Under the pieces are notes generated by a model. That model did no database searches and was not told the origin of the DNA. It saw only the letters and a program-made list of their open reading frames with translations. The translations under genes and the position numbers were made by a program. Positions 16,789 to 24,959 of a stretch of 36,543 nucleotides of DNA are shown here, piece after piece. The stretch is from Pseudonocardia acidicola (GTDB lineage: Bacteria > Actinomycetota > Actinomycetes > Mycobacteriales > Pseudonocardiaceae), in contig NZ_JAAXLA010000071.1 in the NCBI RefSeq assembly GCF_012911935.1, positions 1-36,543 on the forward strand, in the 5' to 3' direction. How positions within the stretch are numbered: the stretch's first letter is position 1; each line of letters opens with the position of its first letter.

Positions 16789-17938
16789 GAACACCACCGC
16801 CCACGACCGGGCCTCGGCCCTGCTGGCCACCACCCCGCTCGTCGACGGGCACAACGATCTGCCGTGGGCGTTGCGCGCGCTGGCCGGACCCGACCCGGCC
16901 GACGCCGTCGACGGCATCGACCTGACCGCCGTGCAGCCGCGGCTGCAGACCGACCTCCCGCGACTGCGCGCCGGGCGGGTCGGGGCGCAGTTCTGGTCGG
17001 TCTACGTGCCGTGTTCGTTCACCGGCGACAGCGCGGTGACCGCGACGCTCGAGCAGATCGAGGTGGTGCACCGGCTCGTCGAGCGCTATCCGGAGCACCT
17101 CGCCCTCGTGAGGACCGCCGACGAGGCCGAGGCCGTGTTCCGTGACGGCCGGATCGCATCGCTGCTCGGCGCCGAGGGCGGCCACTCCATCGCCGGGTCG
17201 CTCGGCGCGCTGCGTGCACTGCGCCGCCTCGGGGTGCGGTACCTGACGCTGACCCACAACCTGAACACCGACTGGGCCGACTCCGCGACCGACGAGCCGG
17301 TGCACGGTGGGCTCACCGACTTCGGGCGCGAGGTGGTGCGCGAGATGAACCGGATCGGCATGCTCGTCGACCTCTCCCACGTCGCGGCCACCACCATGCG
17401 CGACGCGCTGGCGACCACCTCGGCGCCGGTCGTGTTCACGCACTCCTCGTGCCGCGCGGTCAACGACCACCCCCGCAATGTGCCCGACGACGTGCTCGAG
17501 GCGCTGCCCGGCAACGGGGGCGTCTGCATGGTGACCTTCGTGCCGCGCTTCGTCTCGCCCGCCGTCGCCGCCTGGGACGGCCGGTTGCACGAGGCGATGA
17601 CCGCCGCCGGGCTCGACCATCGGGATCTGCGGGCCCGCGACGCGTTCGCGGCGGCCTGGGACGGCCCACCGCCACCCACCGCGACCCTCGACGACGTCGT
17701 CGCGCACCTGGAGCACGCCCGCGAGGTCGCCGGGATCGACCACATCGGGATCGGCGGCGACTACGACGGGGCCGCCGAGCTGCCGGCCGGGCTCGAGGAC
17801 GTCGCGGGGTACCCGGCGCTGTTCGGGGCGTTGCTGGAGCGTGGCTGGAGCGCGGAGGACTGCGCCCGGCTGGCCGGGCGCAACGTGCTGCGGGTGCTGC
17901 GCGCCGCCGACGACGTGGCGCGGGCCGCGGGCGGCTGA
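16787..17938 (+). CDS. Membrane dipeptidase family (peptidase M19)
   Basis: A 383-residue binuclear zinc dipeptidase of the renal dipeptidase family. First metal pair His22 and Asp24 (LVDGHNDLPWALR), the bridging Glu in LLGAEGGHSIAG, and the two His in VDLSHVAATT and VVFTHSSCRA. HIGIGGDYDGA holds the conserved Asp that contacts substrate. The protein has no signal peptide or membrane anchor, so it is predicted to be cytosolic despite the family name. It hydrolyses dipeptides, including D-amino-acid ones; the true substrate is unknown. The start codon overlaps a perfect 22-bp palindrome. The gene stands alone with gaps of 181 bases before and 73 after. Confidence 0.93.
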   Translation: MNTTAHDRASALLATTPLVDGHNDLPWALRALAGPDPADAVDGIDLTAVQPRLQTDLPRLRAGRVGAQFWSVYVPCSFTGDSAVTATLEQIEVVHRLVERYPEHLALVRTADEAEAVFRDGRIASLLGAEGGHSIAGSLGALRALRRLGVRYLTLTHNLNTDWADSATDEPVHGGLTDFGREVVREMNRIGMLVDLSHVAATTMRDALATTSAPVVFTHSSCRAVNDHPRNVPDDVLEALPGNGGVCMVTFVPRFVSPAVAAWDGRLHEAMTAAGLDHRDLRARDAFAAAWDGPPPPTATLDDVVAHLEHAREVAGIDHIGIGGDYDGAAELPAGLEDVAGYPALFGALLERGWSAEDCARLAGRNVLRVLRAADDVARAAGG

Positions 17939-17998
17939 CCGGCCTGGCGGACAACGCCGACTCACCCGCCAGAATCTGCCGACTCGCGGGGAGTGGGT

Positions 17999-18004
17999 GA
18001 TAGT
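17999..18004 (+). promoter_or_regulatory. -10 box GATAGT for the flavoprotein gene
   Basis: GATAGT followed by seven bases and ATG at 18012. A GTG at 17997 in the same frame is the alternative start, but would lie over this box. Confidence 0.45.
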
Positions 18005-18011
18005 GGCGGGC

Positions 18012-19622
18012 ATGCCGAGCGGGACTGTCGACGCTGTCGTCGTCGGGGGTGGCCATCACGGGCTGGTCGCGGCGACGGTGCTCGCCGACGCCGGATGGGA
18101 CGTCTGCCTGCTGGAGGCCACCGACGAGATCGGCGGCGCGATCCGGTCCGCCGAACTGCACCCGGGCTACACCGCCGACCTGTTCAGCGCGTTCTACCCG
18201 CTTGCCGCCGCCTCGCCGGTGCTGCGGGCACTGGAACTGGAGCAGCACGGGCTGCGGTGGTCGCACGCCCCGGCGGTGCTGGCCCATCCGCTGGGCCCGG
18301 ACGGCGCGACGGCGGCGGTGCTGCACCGCGACCGGGACGTCACCGCGGCCGGGCTGGCCGAGCACGACCCGCGGGACGGGGACGCGTGGCTGGAGCTGTG
18401 CCGGCAGTGGGACGTCATCTCCGAGCCGTTCCTGCGCACGCTGTTCACCGCGTTCCCGCCGGTGCGCGGCCCGGCCCGGCTGCTGCGCAGGCTGGGCGCC
18501 GGGGATGCGCTGCGGCTGGCCCGGTTCCTGGCCCTGCCGGCGCACCGGATGGGCGAGGAGCTGTTCCGCAGCGAGGCGGCGCGGCTGTTGCTGGCCGGCA
18601 ACGCGGTGCACGCCGACGTGCCCGTCGACGCTCCGGGCAGCGGGGTGTTCGGCTGGCTGCTGGCGATGCTGGCCCAGCACTACGGCTTCCCGGTCCCGGT
18701 GGGCGGGTCGGGCCGGCTGGCTGCCGCGCTGGCCCGGCGGGCCGAGGCCGCCGGGGCGCAGCTGTGCACCGGGCAGCGGGTCGAGCGGATCGAGGTGCGC
18801 GGGGGACGGGCCACCGCGGTGCACACCGCGGCCGGGCTCACCGTGCAGGTGCGGCGGGCGGTCGTGGCCGACGTGTCGGCGCCCGGCCTGTACCGCGACC
18901 TGCTGCCGAGGGACGCGGTGCCCGCCCGGCTGCACGCCGATCTCGACCACTTCGCCTGGGACACTCCGGTGGTCAAGCTGAACTGGGCGCTGGACGGGCC
19001 GATCCCGTGGCGGGCGGCAGCAGCCGCCGAGGCCGGGACGTTGCACGTCGGCCGCGACGGTCCCGGCCTGCTGCGCTGGGCGACGGACCTGGAGGCGCGA
19101 AGCCTGCCGGACCCGCCGTTCCTGCTGTTCGGGCAGATGTCCACCGCCGACCCCACCCGCTCGCCGTCGGGTACCGAGAGCGCCTGGGCCTACACCCACC
19201 TGCCGCGCGGCGTCGCCGACGACGCCGCGGCCGAGGAGCAAGCCGGGCGGGCCGAGCATGTGCTCGAGACCGTCGCGCCCGGCTTCGGCTCCCGCGTGGT
19301 GCACCGGCACGTGCAACGACCGAGCGACCTGCAGGGCGCCGACCCGAACCTGGTGCAGGGCGCGGTCAACGGCGGGACCGCGCAGCTGTTCCAGCAGCTC
19401 GTGTTCCGCCCGGTCCCCGGTCTGGGCCGGCCGGAGACCGTGGTCGAGGGCCTCTACCTGGGCAGCGCGTCCGCGCATCCCGGCGGCGGCGTGCACGGGG
19501 TGTGCGGCTGGCTCGCGGCCCGCGCCGCGCTCGGCGAGCACGGCGTCGCCGGCGCCCTGCGCCGCCGGCTGACCTCGTCGGCGTTGAAGGTGCTCTACTC
19601 CGAGCGGCGCTCGGCGATGTAG
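18012..19622 (+). CDS. FAD-dependent oxidoreductase, phytoene desaturase-like (PYROXD2 type)
   Basis: A 536-residue flavoprotein of the CrtI/NAD(P)/FAD amine-oxidase-like superfamily. The dinucleotide loop is VVVGGGHHGLVAATVL at about 9-24, followed by LLEATDEIGGAIRSAE, the GG motif for FAD. The second FAD region is YLGSASAHPGGGVHGVCGW near the C-terminus. Substrate region residues resemble PYROXD2-like proteins, not carotenoid enzymes, and there are no crtB or carotenoid genes nearby. The substrate is unknown. Start: ATG 18012, with -10 GATAGT seven bases upstream. The 3' end overlaps the convergent SRPBCC gene by 28 bases. Confidence 0.86.
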   Translation: MPSGTVDAVVVGGGHHGLVAATVLADAGWDVCLLEATDEIGGAIRSAELHPGYTADLFSAFYPLAAASPVLRALELEQHGLRWSHAPAVLAHPLGPDGATAAVLHRDRDVTAAGLAEHDPRDGDAWLELCRQWDVISEPFLRTLFTAFPPVRGPARLLRRLGAGDALRLARFLALPAHRMGEELFRSEAARLLLAGNAVHADVPVDAPGSGVFGWLLAMLAQHYGFPVPVGGSGRLAAALARRAEAAGAQLCTGQRVERIEVRGGRATAVHTAAGLTVQVRRAVVADVSAPGLYRDLLPRDAVPARLHADLDHFAWDTPVVKLNWALDGPIPWRAAAAAEAGTLHVGRDGPGLLRWATDLEARSLPDPPFLLFGQMSTADPTRSPSGTESAWAYTHLPRGVADDAAAEEQAGRAEHVLETVAPGFGSRVVHRHVQRPSDLQGADPNLVQGAVNGGTAQLFQQLVFRPVPGLGRPETVVEGLYLGSASAHPGGGVHGVCGWLAARAALGEHGVAGALRRRLTSSALKVLYSERRSAM

Positions 19623-20068
19623 CACAGCCGGCGCAGCGTCTCCGCGTTGCGCGGCGCGATCAGGGCCTGGCGGACGGGCCCGGGTATCAGCCGGGCAGGG
19701 CCCTCGGCGACGTCTTCCGCCATGGTGATCTCGCAGCCGCCGCCCGCGGTGGGGGCGAGCCGCAGGTGCACCGGCGCCCGTCCCATCGGCGCGACGCTGG
19801 CCAGCAGCACCAGTTCGCGTTCCGGTTCCGAGCTCAGTACCTCGGTGCGGTCGTTGATCAACAGCGGCCACGCGCCGACCGAGTGGTGCAGCACGGCACC
19901 GACGCCCGGCCAGTGGGAGCTGACCGCGCGTATCCGGGCGGCGCCGACCACCCAGGTCGGGTAGTACCAGCCGTTGGCGAGCACCTCCCAGACGGCGGCG
20001 GGAGAGGCCGTGGTCGTGCGGTGGACGTCCACGGCGGCGGCTGTGGACGTGCGGGATATGTCGACCAT
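19595..20068 (-). CDS. SRPBCC (START-like) family protein
   Basis: A 157-residue single-domain helix-grip protein (polyketide_cyc2 type). It has the typical start VHRTTTASPAAVWEVLANGWYYPTWV, the central PGVGAVLHHSVGAWPLLINDRTEVL and a strand rich middle. The fold binds hydrophobic ligands; a few relatives act as cyclases, lipid-transfer proteins or are of unknown role. ATG at 20068 has TAGGGT six bases upstream, which supports the start. It overlaps by 28 bases, tail to tail, the flavoprotein gene, and is divergent from the acyl-CoA synthetase gene. Its adjacency with lipid-acting genes is suggestive only. Confidence 0.83.
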   Translation of the reverse strand: MVDISRTSTAAAVDVHRTTTASPAAVWEVLANGWYYPTWVVGAARIRAVSSHWPGVGAVLHHSVGAWPLLINDRTEVLSSEPERELVLLASVAPMGRAPVHLRLAPTAGGGCEITMAEDVAEGPARLIPGPVRQALIAPRNAETLRRLCYIAERRSE

Positions 20069-20074
20069 CGCCAG

Positions 20075-20080
20075 ACCCTA
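20075..20080 (-). promoter_or_regulatory. -10 box TAGGGT for the SRPBCC gene
   Basis: TAGGGT followed by six bases and ATG at 20068, the same hexamer as the oxidoreductase operon promoter at 10400. Confidence 0.55.
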
Positions 20081-20168
20081 CGGCGGCTGTGGCCCCGGCG
20101 CTGGTCCCGTGCCCCCCGACACGGTGCGGCAGCGCGCGGCGCGGGGCCTCCGCCCGCCGGGCTGGCGG

Positions 20169-20201
20169 TAGGTTGCGACGACGATCACCGAGGAGGTTCG
20201 G
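20169..20201 (+). promoter_or_regulatory. -10 box TAGGTT and ribosome-binding site for acyl-CoA synthetase
   Basis: TAGGTT is at 20169-20174, followed by AGGAGG at 20191-20196 and ATG at 20202, a short (about 20-base) leader with a strong site. This contrasts with the leaderless genes around it. Confidence 0.5.
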
Positions 20202-21737
20202 ATGCTCGCCGTCGAGCTGGTCCGCCGGGGCGCCGCCCGGCACGCGAACCGCACCGCGGTGCTGTGCGGCGCGGAGTCGATGACCTTCGCCGAGGTCGAC
20301 GAGGCCGCCAACCGGATGGCGCACGTGCTCACCGGGCTCGGCGCCGGCCGCGGGGTGCGGATCGGGCTGCTCATCGACAACGGGTTGTGGTCGATCCCGG
20401 TCGACTTCGCCTGCCTGAAGGCGGGCGCGGTGCGGGTCCCGCTCAACGCCCGGCTTTCGGCCGACGAACAGGCCCGGATGCTCGCCGCCACCGGCGTCCG
20501 GCTGCTCGTGCACGGCGCCGCGCTGGCCGGGCGCGCCGCGGAGCTCGCCGCCCGGGTCGACGGGCTCGCGCTGGCCTGCGTGGGCCGGACGAACGACGTC
20601 GACGCGCCCGACCTGCTCGCCGAGATGACCCAGGCCAGCGCCGCCGACCCGCGGGTGCCCGCCGATCCCGGCGATCCGGTGCTCGTCCTCTACACCTCGG
20701 GCACCACCGGCGCGCTCAAGGCCGTCGTGCACACCCAGGCCGGCTACGCCGCGATCACCGCCAACATCCTGGGCAACCTCGTCTCCCCCGGCCGCGACTC
20801 GGTGATGCTGCACGCCGCCTCGCTGATCCACGCCAGCGGGACGTTCGTGCTGCCCTACTGGCTGCGCGGCGGGGCCGCGGCGGTGCTGACCGGGTTCGAC
20901 CCGACGACCTACCTCGACGCGGCGGCCCGCTACCGCGCCACCGAGATCAACCTGGTGCCGACGATGTTCGGCATGCTCGTGTCCTCCGGCGCGGCCGAGC
21001 GAGCCGATGTCTCCGGCCTGCGCACCGCGATCTACGGCGCGAGCCCGATGCCGCGGCCGCTGCTCGAGCAGATGCTCCAGCTGTGGGGCCCGCGGCTGGT
21101 GCAGTACTACGGGCAGACCGAGGCGCCGCTGGCGATCACCGTGCTCGACGCCGCGGACCACACCGATCCCGAGCTGCTCGGCTCCTGCGGCCACCCGTCT
21201 GCCGACGCCCTGGTCGCGGTGACCGACGAGGCCGGCGTGCCGGTGCCGACCGGTGAGGTGGGGGAGCTGCGGGTACGGGCCCCGTTCGCCATGGCCGGCT
21301 ACCACGGCGCACCCGAGCTGACCGCGCAGACGCTCACCGCCGACGGCTGGGTGCGTACCCGCGACCTCGCCCGCTTCGACGAGCGCGGCTACCTGACGCT
21401 GGTCGACCGGACCAGCGACATGATCATCACGGGCGGCTACAACGTCTATCCACGCGAGGTGGAGGAGGCGTTGCTCGCCCATCCGGCGGTCACCGGGGCC
21501 GCGGTCGTCGGAGCGCCGGACCCCACCTGGGTGGAGGCCGTCACCGCCTACGTGACCCTCCTCCCCGATGCCGAGATCACGCCCGAGCACCTCCGCGACG
21601 CCGTCCGCGCCCGGCTCGCCGGGTACAAGGTGCCGAAGACCGTGCGCATCGTCGACGGGATCCCGACGTCTCCGGTCGGCAAGATCCTGCGTCGCGAGCT
21701 GCGCGACCCGCTCTGGTCCGAGGGAGGCCGTCGATGA
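20202..21737 (+). CDS. AMP-binding acyl-CoA synthetase
   Basis: A 511-residue ANL-family enzyme that forms acyl-AMP and then acyl-CoA. The P-loop-like A3 motif is VLYTSGTTGALKAVVHT; A5 is VQYYGQTEAPLAI; A7 is VRTRDLARFDERGYLTLVDR; A8 is MIITGGYNVYPREVEEALL; the catalytic Lys is in SPVGKILRREL. The acid substrate is unknown (fatty or aryl acid). It overlaps the crotonase gene by four bases (ATGA), so the pair is coupled: activated acyl-CoA is passed to a hydratase-like enzyme. The start is ATG at 20202 with AGGAGG five bases before it, and a -10 TAGGTT at 20169. It is divergent from the SRPBCC gene. Confidence 0.93.
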   Translation: MLAVELVRRGAARHANRTAVLCGAESMTFAEVDEAANRMAHVLTGLGAGRGVRIGLLIDNGLWSIPVDFACLKAGAVRVPLNARLSADEQARMLAATGVRLLVHGAALAGRAAELAARVDGLALACVGRTNDVDAPDLLAEMTQASAADPRVPADPGDPVLVLYTSGTTGALKAVVHTQAGYAAITANILGNLVSPGRDSVMLHAASLIHASGTFVLPYWLRGGAAAVLTGFDPTTYLDAAARYRATEINLVPTMFGMLVSSGAAERADVSGLRTAIYGASPMPRPLLEQMLQLWGPRLVQYYGQTEAPLAITVLDAADHTDPELLGSCGHPSADALVAVTDEAGVPVPTGEVGELRVRAPFAMAGYHGAPELTAQTLTADGWVRTRDLARFDERGYLTLVDRTSDMIITGGYNVYPREVEEALLAHPAVTGAAVVGAPDPTWVEAVTAYVTLLPDAEITPEHLRDAVRARLAGYKVPKTVRIVDGIPTSPVGKILRRELRDPLWSEGGRR

Positions 21738-22522
21738 CTCCCGGTCCCGCCGTCCGCGTCGAGCGCGACGGGCCCGTCACCACGGTCTTCCTGCACCGGC
21801 CGGCGCGGCGCAACGCCGTCGACGGGGCCACCGCCGCGGCGCTGGCCGACGCGTTCCGCGCCTTCGACGCCGACGACGACGCGGCCGTCGCGGTGCTGTA
21901 CGGCGAAGGCGGGGTGTTCTGCGCCGGTGCCGATCTGACCGCCGTGGGCACCGAGCGCGGCAACCGTGTCGACCCCGAGGGCGACGGCCCGATGGGCCCG
22001 ACCCGGCTGCGGCTGTCCAAGCCGGTGATCGCCGCGATCTCCGGGCACGCCGTCGCCGGCGGGCTGGAGCTCGCGGCCTGGTGCGACCTGCGGGTGGCCG
22101 ACGAGACGGCGGTGTTCGGCGTGTTCTGCCGCCGCTGGGGGGTGCCGCTGATCGACGGCGGCACGGTCCGGCTGCCGCGGCTGATCGGTACCAGCCGGGC
22201 GATGGACCTGATCCTGACCGGCCGCCCCGTCGACGCCGCGGAGGCGCTGGCGATCGGGCTGGCCAACCGGGTGGTCCCGGCCGGCGAGGCGCTGGCGGCC
22301 GCCCAGCGGCTCGCAGCCGAGCTCGCCGCGTTCCCGCAGACGTGTCTGCGCCACGACCGGGCGTCGGTACTCGACCAGGAGGGCCTGGACGAGCCCGCCG
22401 CGCTCGCCTCGGAGTTCAACCACGGACAGATCTCCCTGGCCACCGACGCCCTCCCCGGCGCGGCCCGCTTCACCGCGGGCGCCGGCCGCCACGGCACCTT
22501 CGACCGCGTTGTGGAGCCCTGA
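21734..22522 (+). CDS. Crotonase/enoyl-CoA hydratase family protein
   Basis: A 262-residue crotonase-fold protein. The oxyanion-hole signature is LYGEGGVFCAGADLTAVG and the second is ISGHAVAGGLELAAWCDLRVAD. In place of the catalytic Glu-bearing helix of enoyl-CoA hydratase it has FCRRWGVPLIDGGTVRLPRLIG, as in a large actinobacterial subfamily annotated as crotonase/enoyl-CoA hydratase; the exact reaction is uncertain. ATG at 21734 overlaps the synthetase stop. The pair looks like a beta-oxidation or aromatic-acid branch. The 3' end contributes the left arm of a 15-bp inverted repeat that should end transcription. Confidence 0.9.
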   Translation: MTPGPAVRVERDGPVTTVFLHRPARRNAVDGATAAALADAFRAFDADDDAAVAVLYGEGGVFCAGADLTAVGTERGNRVDPEGDGPMGPTRLRLSKPVIAAISGHAVAGGLELAAWCDLRVADETAVFGVFCRRWGVPLIDGGTVRLPRLIGTSRAMDLILTGRPVDAAEALAIGLANRVVPAGEALAAAQRLAAELAAFPQTCLRHDRASVLDQEGLDEPAALASEFNHGQISLATDALPGAARFTAGAGRHGTFDRVVEP

Positions 22523-22558
22523 CGTCGTCGGGGACGGCGACAAGGCTCCACAACGCGG
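22504..22558. terminator. 15-bp stem inverted repeat at a convergent gene end
   Basis: Arms 22504-22518 and 22544-22558 are perfect reverse complements around a 25-base loop. The left arm is inside the crotonase coding end, and its stop (22520-22522) is in the loop. The right arm is just before the DUF309 stop at 22568. There is no U-tract, as is common for actinobacterial terminators. Confidence 0.7.
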
Positions 22559-22567
22559 GCGGGGGCG

Positions 22568-23053
22568 TCAGGTGCGGAGGTGAGGGCGGAGGTCGGCGGG
22601 GGAGACGGCGGCCGTTCCGGAGATCTCGATGCGGTCGGCCAGCGTGCTCGCGTGCTCGACCAGTCCGCCCAGGTCCAGCTCCGACGGCGGATCACCGACC
22701 CAGCGTGCGACCCCGTCGGCGCCGCGGCGCAGCAGCGCCACCGCGCCGCGGGCGTTGCCGCGCTGGGCGTGGGTGAGCCCGACGGCGAGCTGGGCCAGCG
22801 CCCGCCACAGCGCGCGGGTGTCGTCGCCGGCCGCCTTCCACATCGCCTCCAGCACCTCGTGGGCCTGGAACGGATAGCCCTCGTCGAGCAGCCGTTGCGT
22901 CTCGGTGACGGTCTCGTCGACCGTCAGCACCAGATCCTCGGGCACCCGCTCGACCCCGGCGGTGCCGCGCGGCAACGGCCGGCCGGTGGCGTCGCGCGGG
23001 CGGGCGTTGCGGGCGCGGCCGTCAGGGTCGCGGTCGCGTGCGGTCACCGACAT
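22568..23053 (-). CDS. DUF309 domain-containing protein
   Basis: A 161-residue protein with the DUF309 core YPFQAHEVLEAMWKAAGDD, then LWRALAQLAVGLTHAQRGNARGAVALLRRG at about 80-110. DUF309 is a helical domain of unknown function, with a conserved HE pair and W suggestive of metal or ligand binding. The N-terminal 35 residues are Arg-rich and poorly conserved. ATG at 23053 is preferred to the GTG at 23062; neither has a strong ribosome-binding site. It is 81 bases downstream of the MOSC fusion gene's stop, on the same strand. Confidence 0.83.
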   Translation of the reverse strand: MSVTARDRDPDGRARNARPRDATGRPLPRGTAGVERVPEDLVLTVDETVTETQRLLDEGYPFQAHEVLEAMWKAAGDDTRALWRALAQLAVGLTHAQRGNARGAVALLRRGADGVARWVGDPPSELDLGGLVEHASTLADRIEISGTAAVSPADLRPHLRT

Positions 23054-23134
23054 GTGGCCCACCGTGCCACGGCCGCGTGACCCGCGTGCGGTGGACGCGC
23101 GGCGCGACGGTCGACGCTCGCCGCAGCAGCGTCC

Positions 23135-24895
23135 CTACAGGTCGAGCACGACCTCCCCGGCAGGCTGCGCGGAGCAGATCAGGACGTCGCCGCCGGGTGC
23201 CGGTTCGACGGGGCTCGGGTCGTACCGCACGGACCCGGACAGCAGCGCGGTCCGGCAGGTCTGGCAGACGCCCGTGCGGCACGACCACCGCACCGGTACG
23301 TCACAGGCCTCGGCCAGTTCGAGCAGGCTGCCGTACCCGGGCCCCCAGTTCACGCTCAGCCGGCTGCGGGCGAAGGCCACCGGCGGCCCGGTTCCCGGGG
23401 CGCCGTCGGGCGGGTGCGGCCGGGGCGCCGGGGCCGCGGCGATGCCCGGGGTGATCGCGGGCGCGGCGCTGAACAATTCGCGGTGCACCCGAGCCGGTGC
23501 GAGGCCGAGTTCGACGAGGGCGGCGGTCAGGTCCTCGATGAACGACGGCGGCCCGCACAGGTACGCCTCGGCGTCCCGGGGTGGAGCGAGCGCGGCGAGG
23601 GCCTCGAGGGACAGCCGCCCGGTGGCGTCGTTGCCGTGGTCTCCGGGCCGCGGGCTGGTGTAGCGGACGTGGCGGTGGGCCCGGGGCAGCCGGGCGAGCA
23701 GCGCGTCGGCCTCCGCGGCGAAGGGGTGCCGGGCTGCGTCGCGGGCGGTGTGCAGCCACCAGAGCTCCCGCGGCGAGCCACCGGCGGCCAGTGCGTGCAG
23801 CATGGCCAGCACGGGGGTGACCCCGATACCGGCGCTGATCAGCAGAACGGCGGCGTCGGAGGGCTGGAGGACGAAGGTGCCGCGCGGCGCCGCGGTGTCC
23901 AGCACGTCGCCGGGACGTACGGCGGTGTGCAGCCGGCCGCTACCGGCACCCCCCGGTTCGCGGTGCACGCTGATCCGGTAATCGGGCGCCGCCGGTGGAC
24001 CGGACAGCGAGTAGCTGCGCAGCAGGGGCGCCCCGTCCGGCATCGGCAGCCGGAGGGTGAGGAACTGGCCCGGTAACGGCGCCGGAAGCGCCGTCCCGGC
24101 CGGATCGGCCAGGTGGAAGGAGGTCACCGTGGCGCTCTCCGGCGCGACGGCGGTCACCTGCAATGGGCGGAACCCGGGCCACGCGGGTGCAGGGGCGACC
24201 GGCCCCAGGCCCGCGTTGCCGGACACGGCGGTGTCCGCGGTGTCGGCGAGCATGGCCGTGAAGGAGGCCCGCCAGCCGGGGCTCAGCGCCGGGATCGCGG
24301 CCGCCCGCGCCACCTGCTCGCGCGACGGGCCGGGCAGATAGAGCAGGGCATCGACCGCCGCGACCGTCATGCCCTCCGGCCCGGAGGCGACCTGCTCGAA
24401 CGTGTCGCCGGCTGCGACCTCGCCCTCGGTGAGCACCCGCAGGTAGAACCCGGGGCGGCGGTGCGAGACGAGCAGCGCGGGGATGCGCGGGTCGTCCAGC
24501 CGCAGGCCCACCCGGTAGCAGGTGACCCGGGGTTGGGTGACCTCGACGACGGCCGACCCGACCCGGTACCGGTCGCCGATACGGACCTCGTCGTCGGGCA
24601 GGCCGTCGACGGTGAAGTTCTCACCGAAGTGCCCCGGGCGCAGATCGTCACGGCCCAGTTCGCGGCGCCAGTGGTCGTAGGAGCCGAGCTGGTAGACGAA
24701 CACCGCGCGCTGCTCACCACCGTGCCCGGCCAGGTCGCCCTGGCCGTCACCGTCGAGGTTCAGCCGGCGGAGCGTGCAGCGGCCCTCGACCGGCCGTTTC
24801 CAGATACCGGTGTGCACGCTGCGTCCGCGCCAGGACACGTCCCGGGGCAGGCCGACGTTGACCGAGGCGAGCGTGCCGGCAGTGCGATCGGTCAC
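23135..24895 (-). CDS. MOSC - ferredoxin reductase - [2Fe-2S] ferredoxin fusion protein
   Basis: A 586-residue three-part redox protein. Residues about 1-160 are a YiiM-like MOSC domain (GHGGEQRAVFVYQLGSYDHW; conserved Cys126 in PRVTCYRVG), then a 3-alpha helical linker (about 165-215). Residues about 235-475 are a ferredoxin-NADP reductase-like module (LRSYSLSG for FAD; ISAGIGVTPVLAML for NAD; YLCGPPSFIEDL). Residues about 505-586 are plant-type [2Fe-2S] ferredoxin with C539, C544, C547 and C574. MOSC domains carry molybdenum-cofactor sulfur or help remove N-hydroxylated bases; the tail resembles the mARC/YcbX electron chain. The GTG start at 24895 has a poor ribosome-binding site. The fusion is a self-contained electron relay. 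Confidence 0.88.
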   Translation of the reverse strand: MTDRTAGTLASVNVGLPRDVSWRGRSVHTGIWKRPVEGRCTLRRLNLDGDGQGDLAGHGGEQRAVFVYQLGSYDHWRRELGRDDLRPGHFGENFTVDGLPDDEVRIGDRYRVGSAVVEVTQPRVTCYRVGLRLDDPRIPALLVSHRRPGFYLRVLTEGEVAAGDTFEQVASGPEGMTVAAVDALLYLPGPSREQVARAAAIPALSPGWRASFTAMLADTADTAVSGNAGLGPVAPAPAWPGFRPLQVTAVAPESATVTSFHLADPAGTALPAPLPGQFLTLRLPMPDGAPLLRSYSLSGPPAAPDYRISVHREPGGAGSGRLHTAVRPGDVLDTAAPRGTFVLQPSDAAVLLISAGIGVTPVLAMLHALAAGGSPRELWWLHTARDAARHPFAAEADALLARLPRAHRHVRYTSPRPGDHGNDATGRLSLEALAALAPPRDAEAYLCGPPSFIEDLTAALVELGLAPARVHRELFSAAPAITPGIAAAPAPRPHPPDGAPGTGPPVAFARSRLSVNWGPGYGSLLELAEACDVPVRWSCRTGVCQTCRTALLSGSVRYDPSPVEPAPGGDVLICSAQPAGEVVLDL

Positions 24896-24959
24896 ATCCC
24901 CATGGTGCCGTCCCGGCGCCCGGCCGTTACACCGCGACCGGCTCCTCCCCGCGCAGCCG

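Noticed and set aside
17460..21590. Very long minus-strand open frame (1376 codons) opposite the dipeptidase, flavoprotein and synthetase genes
   Set aside because: It is a shadow of plus-strand genes: low-complexity Arg/Gly/Pro/Ala translation, no family motifs, and it runs across the SRPBCC gene, which is clearly coded in another minus frame.
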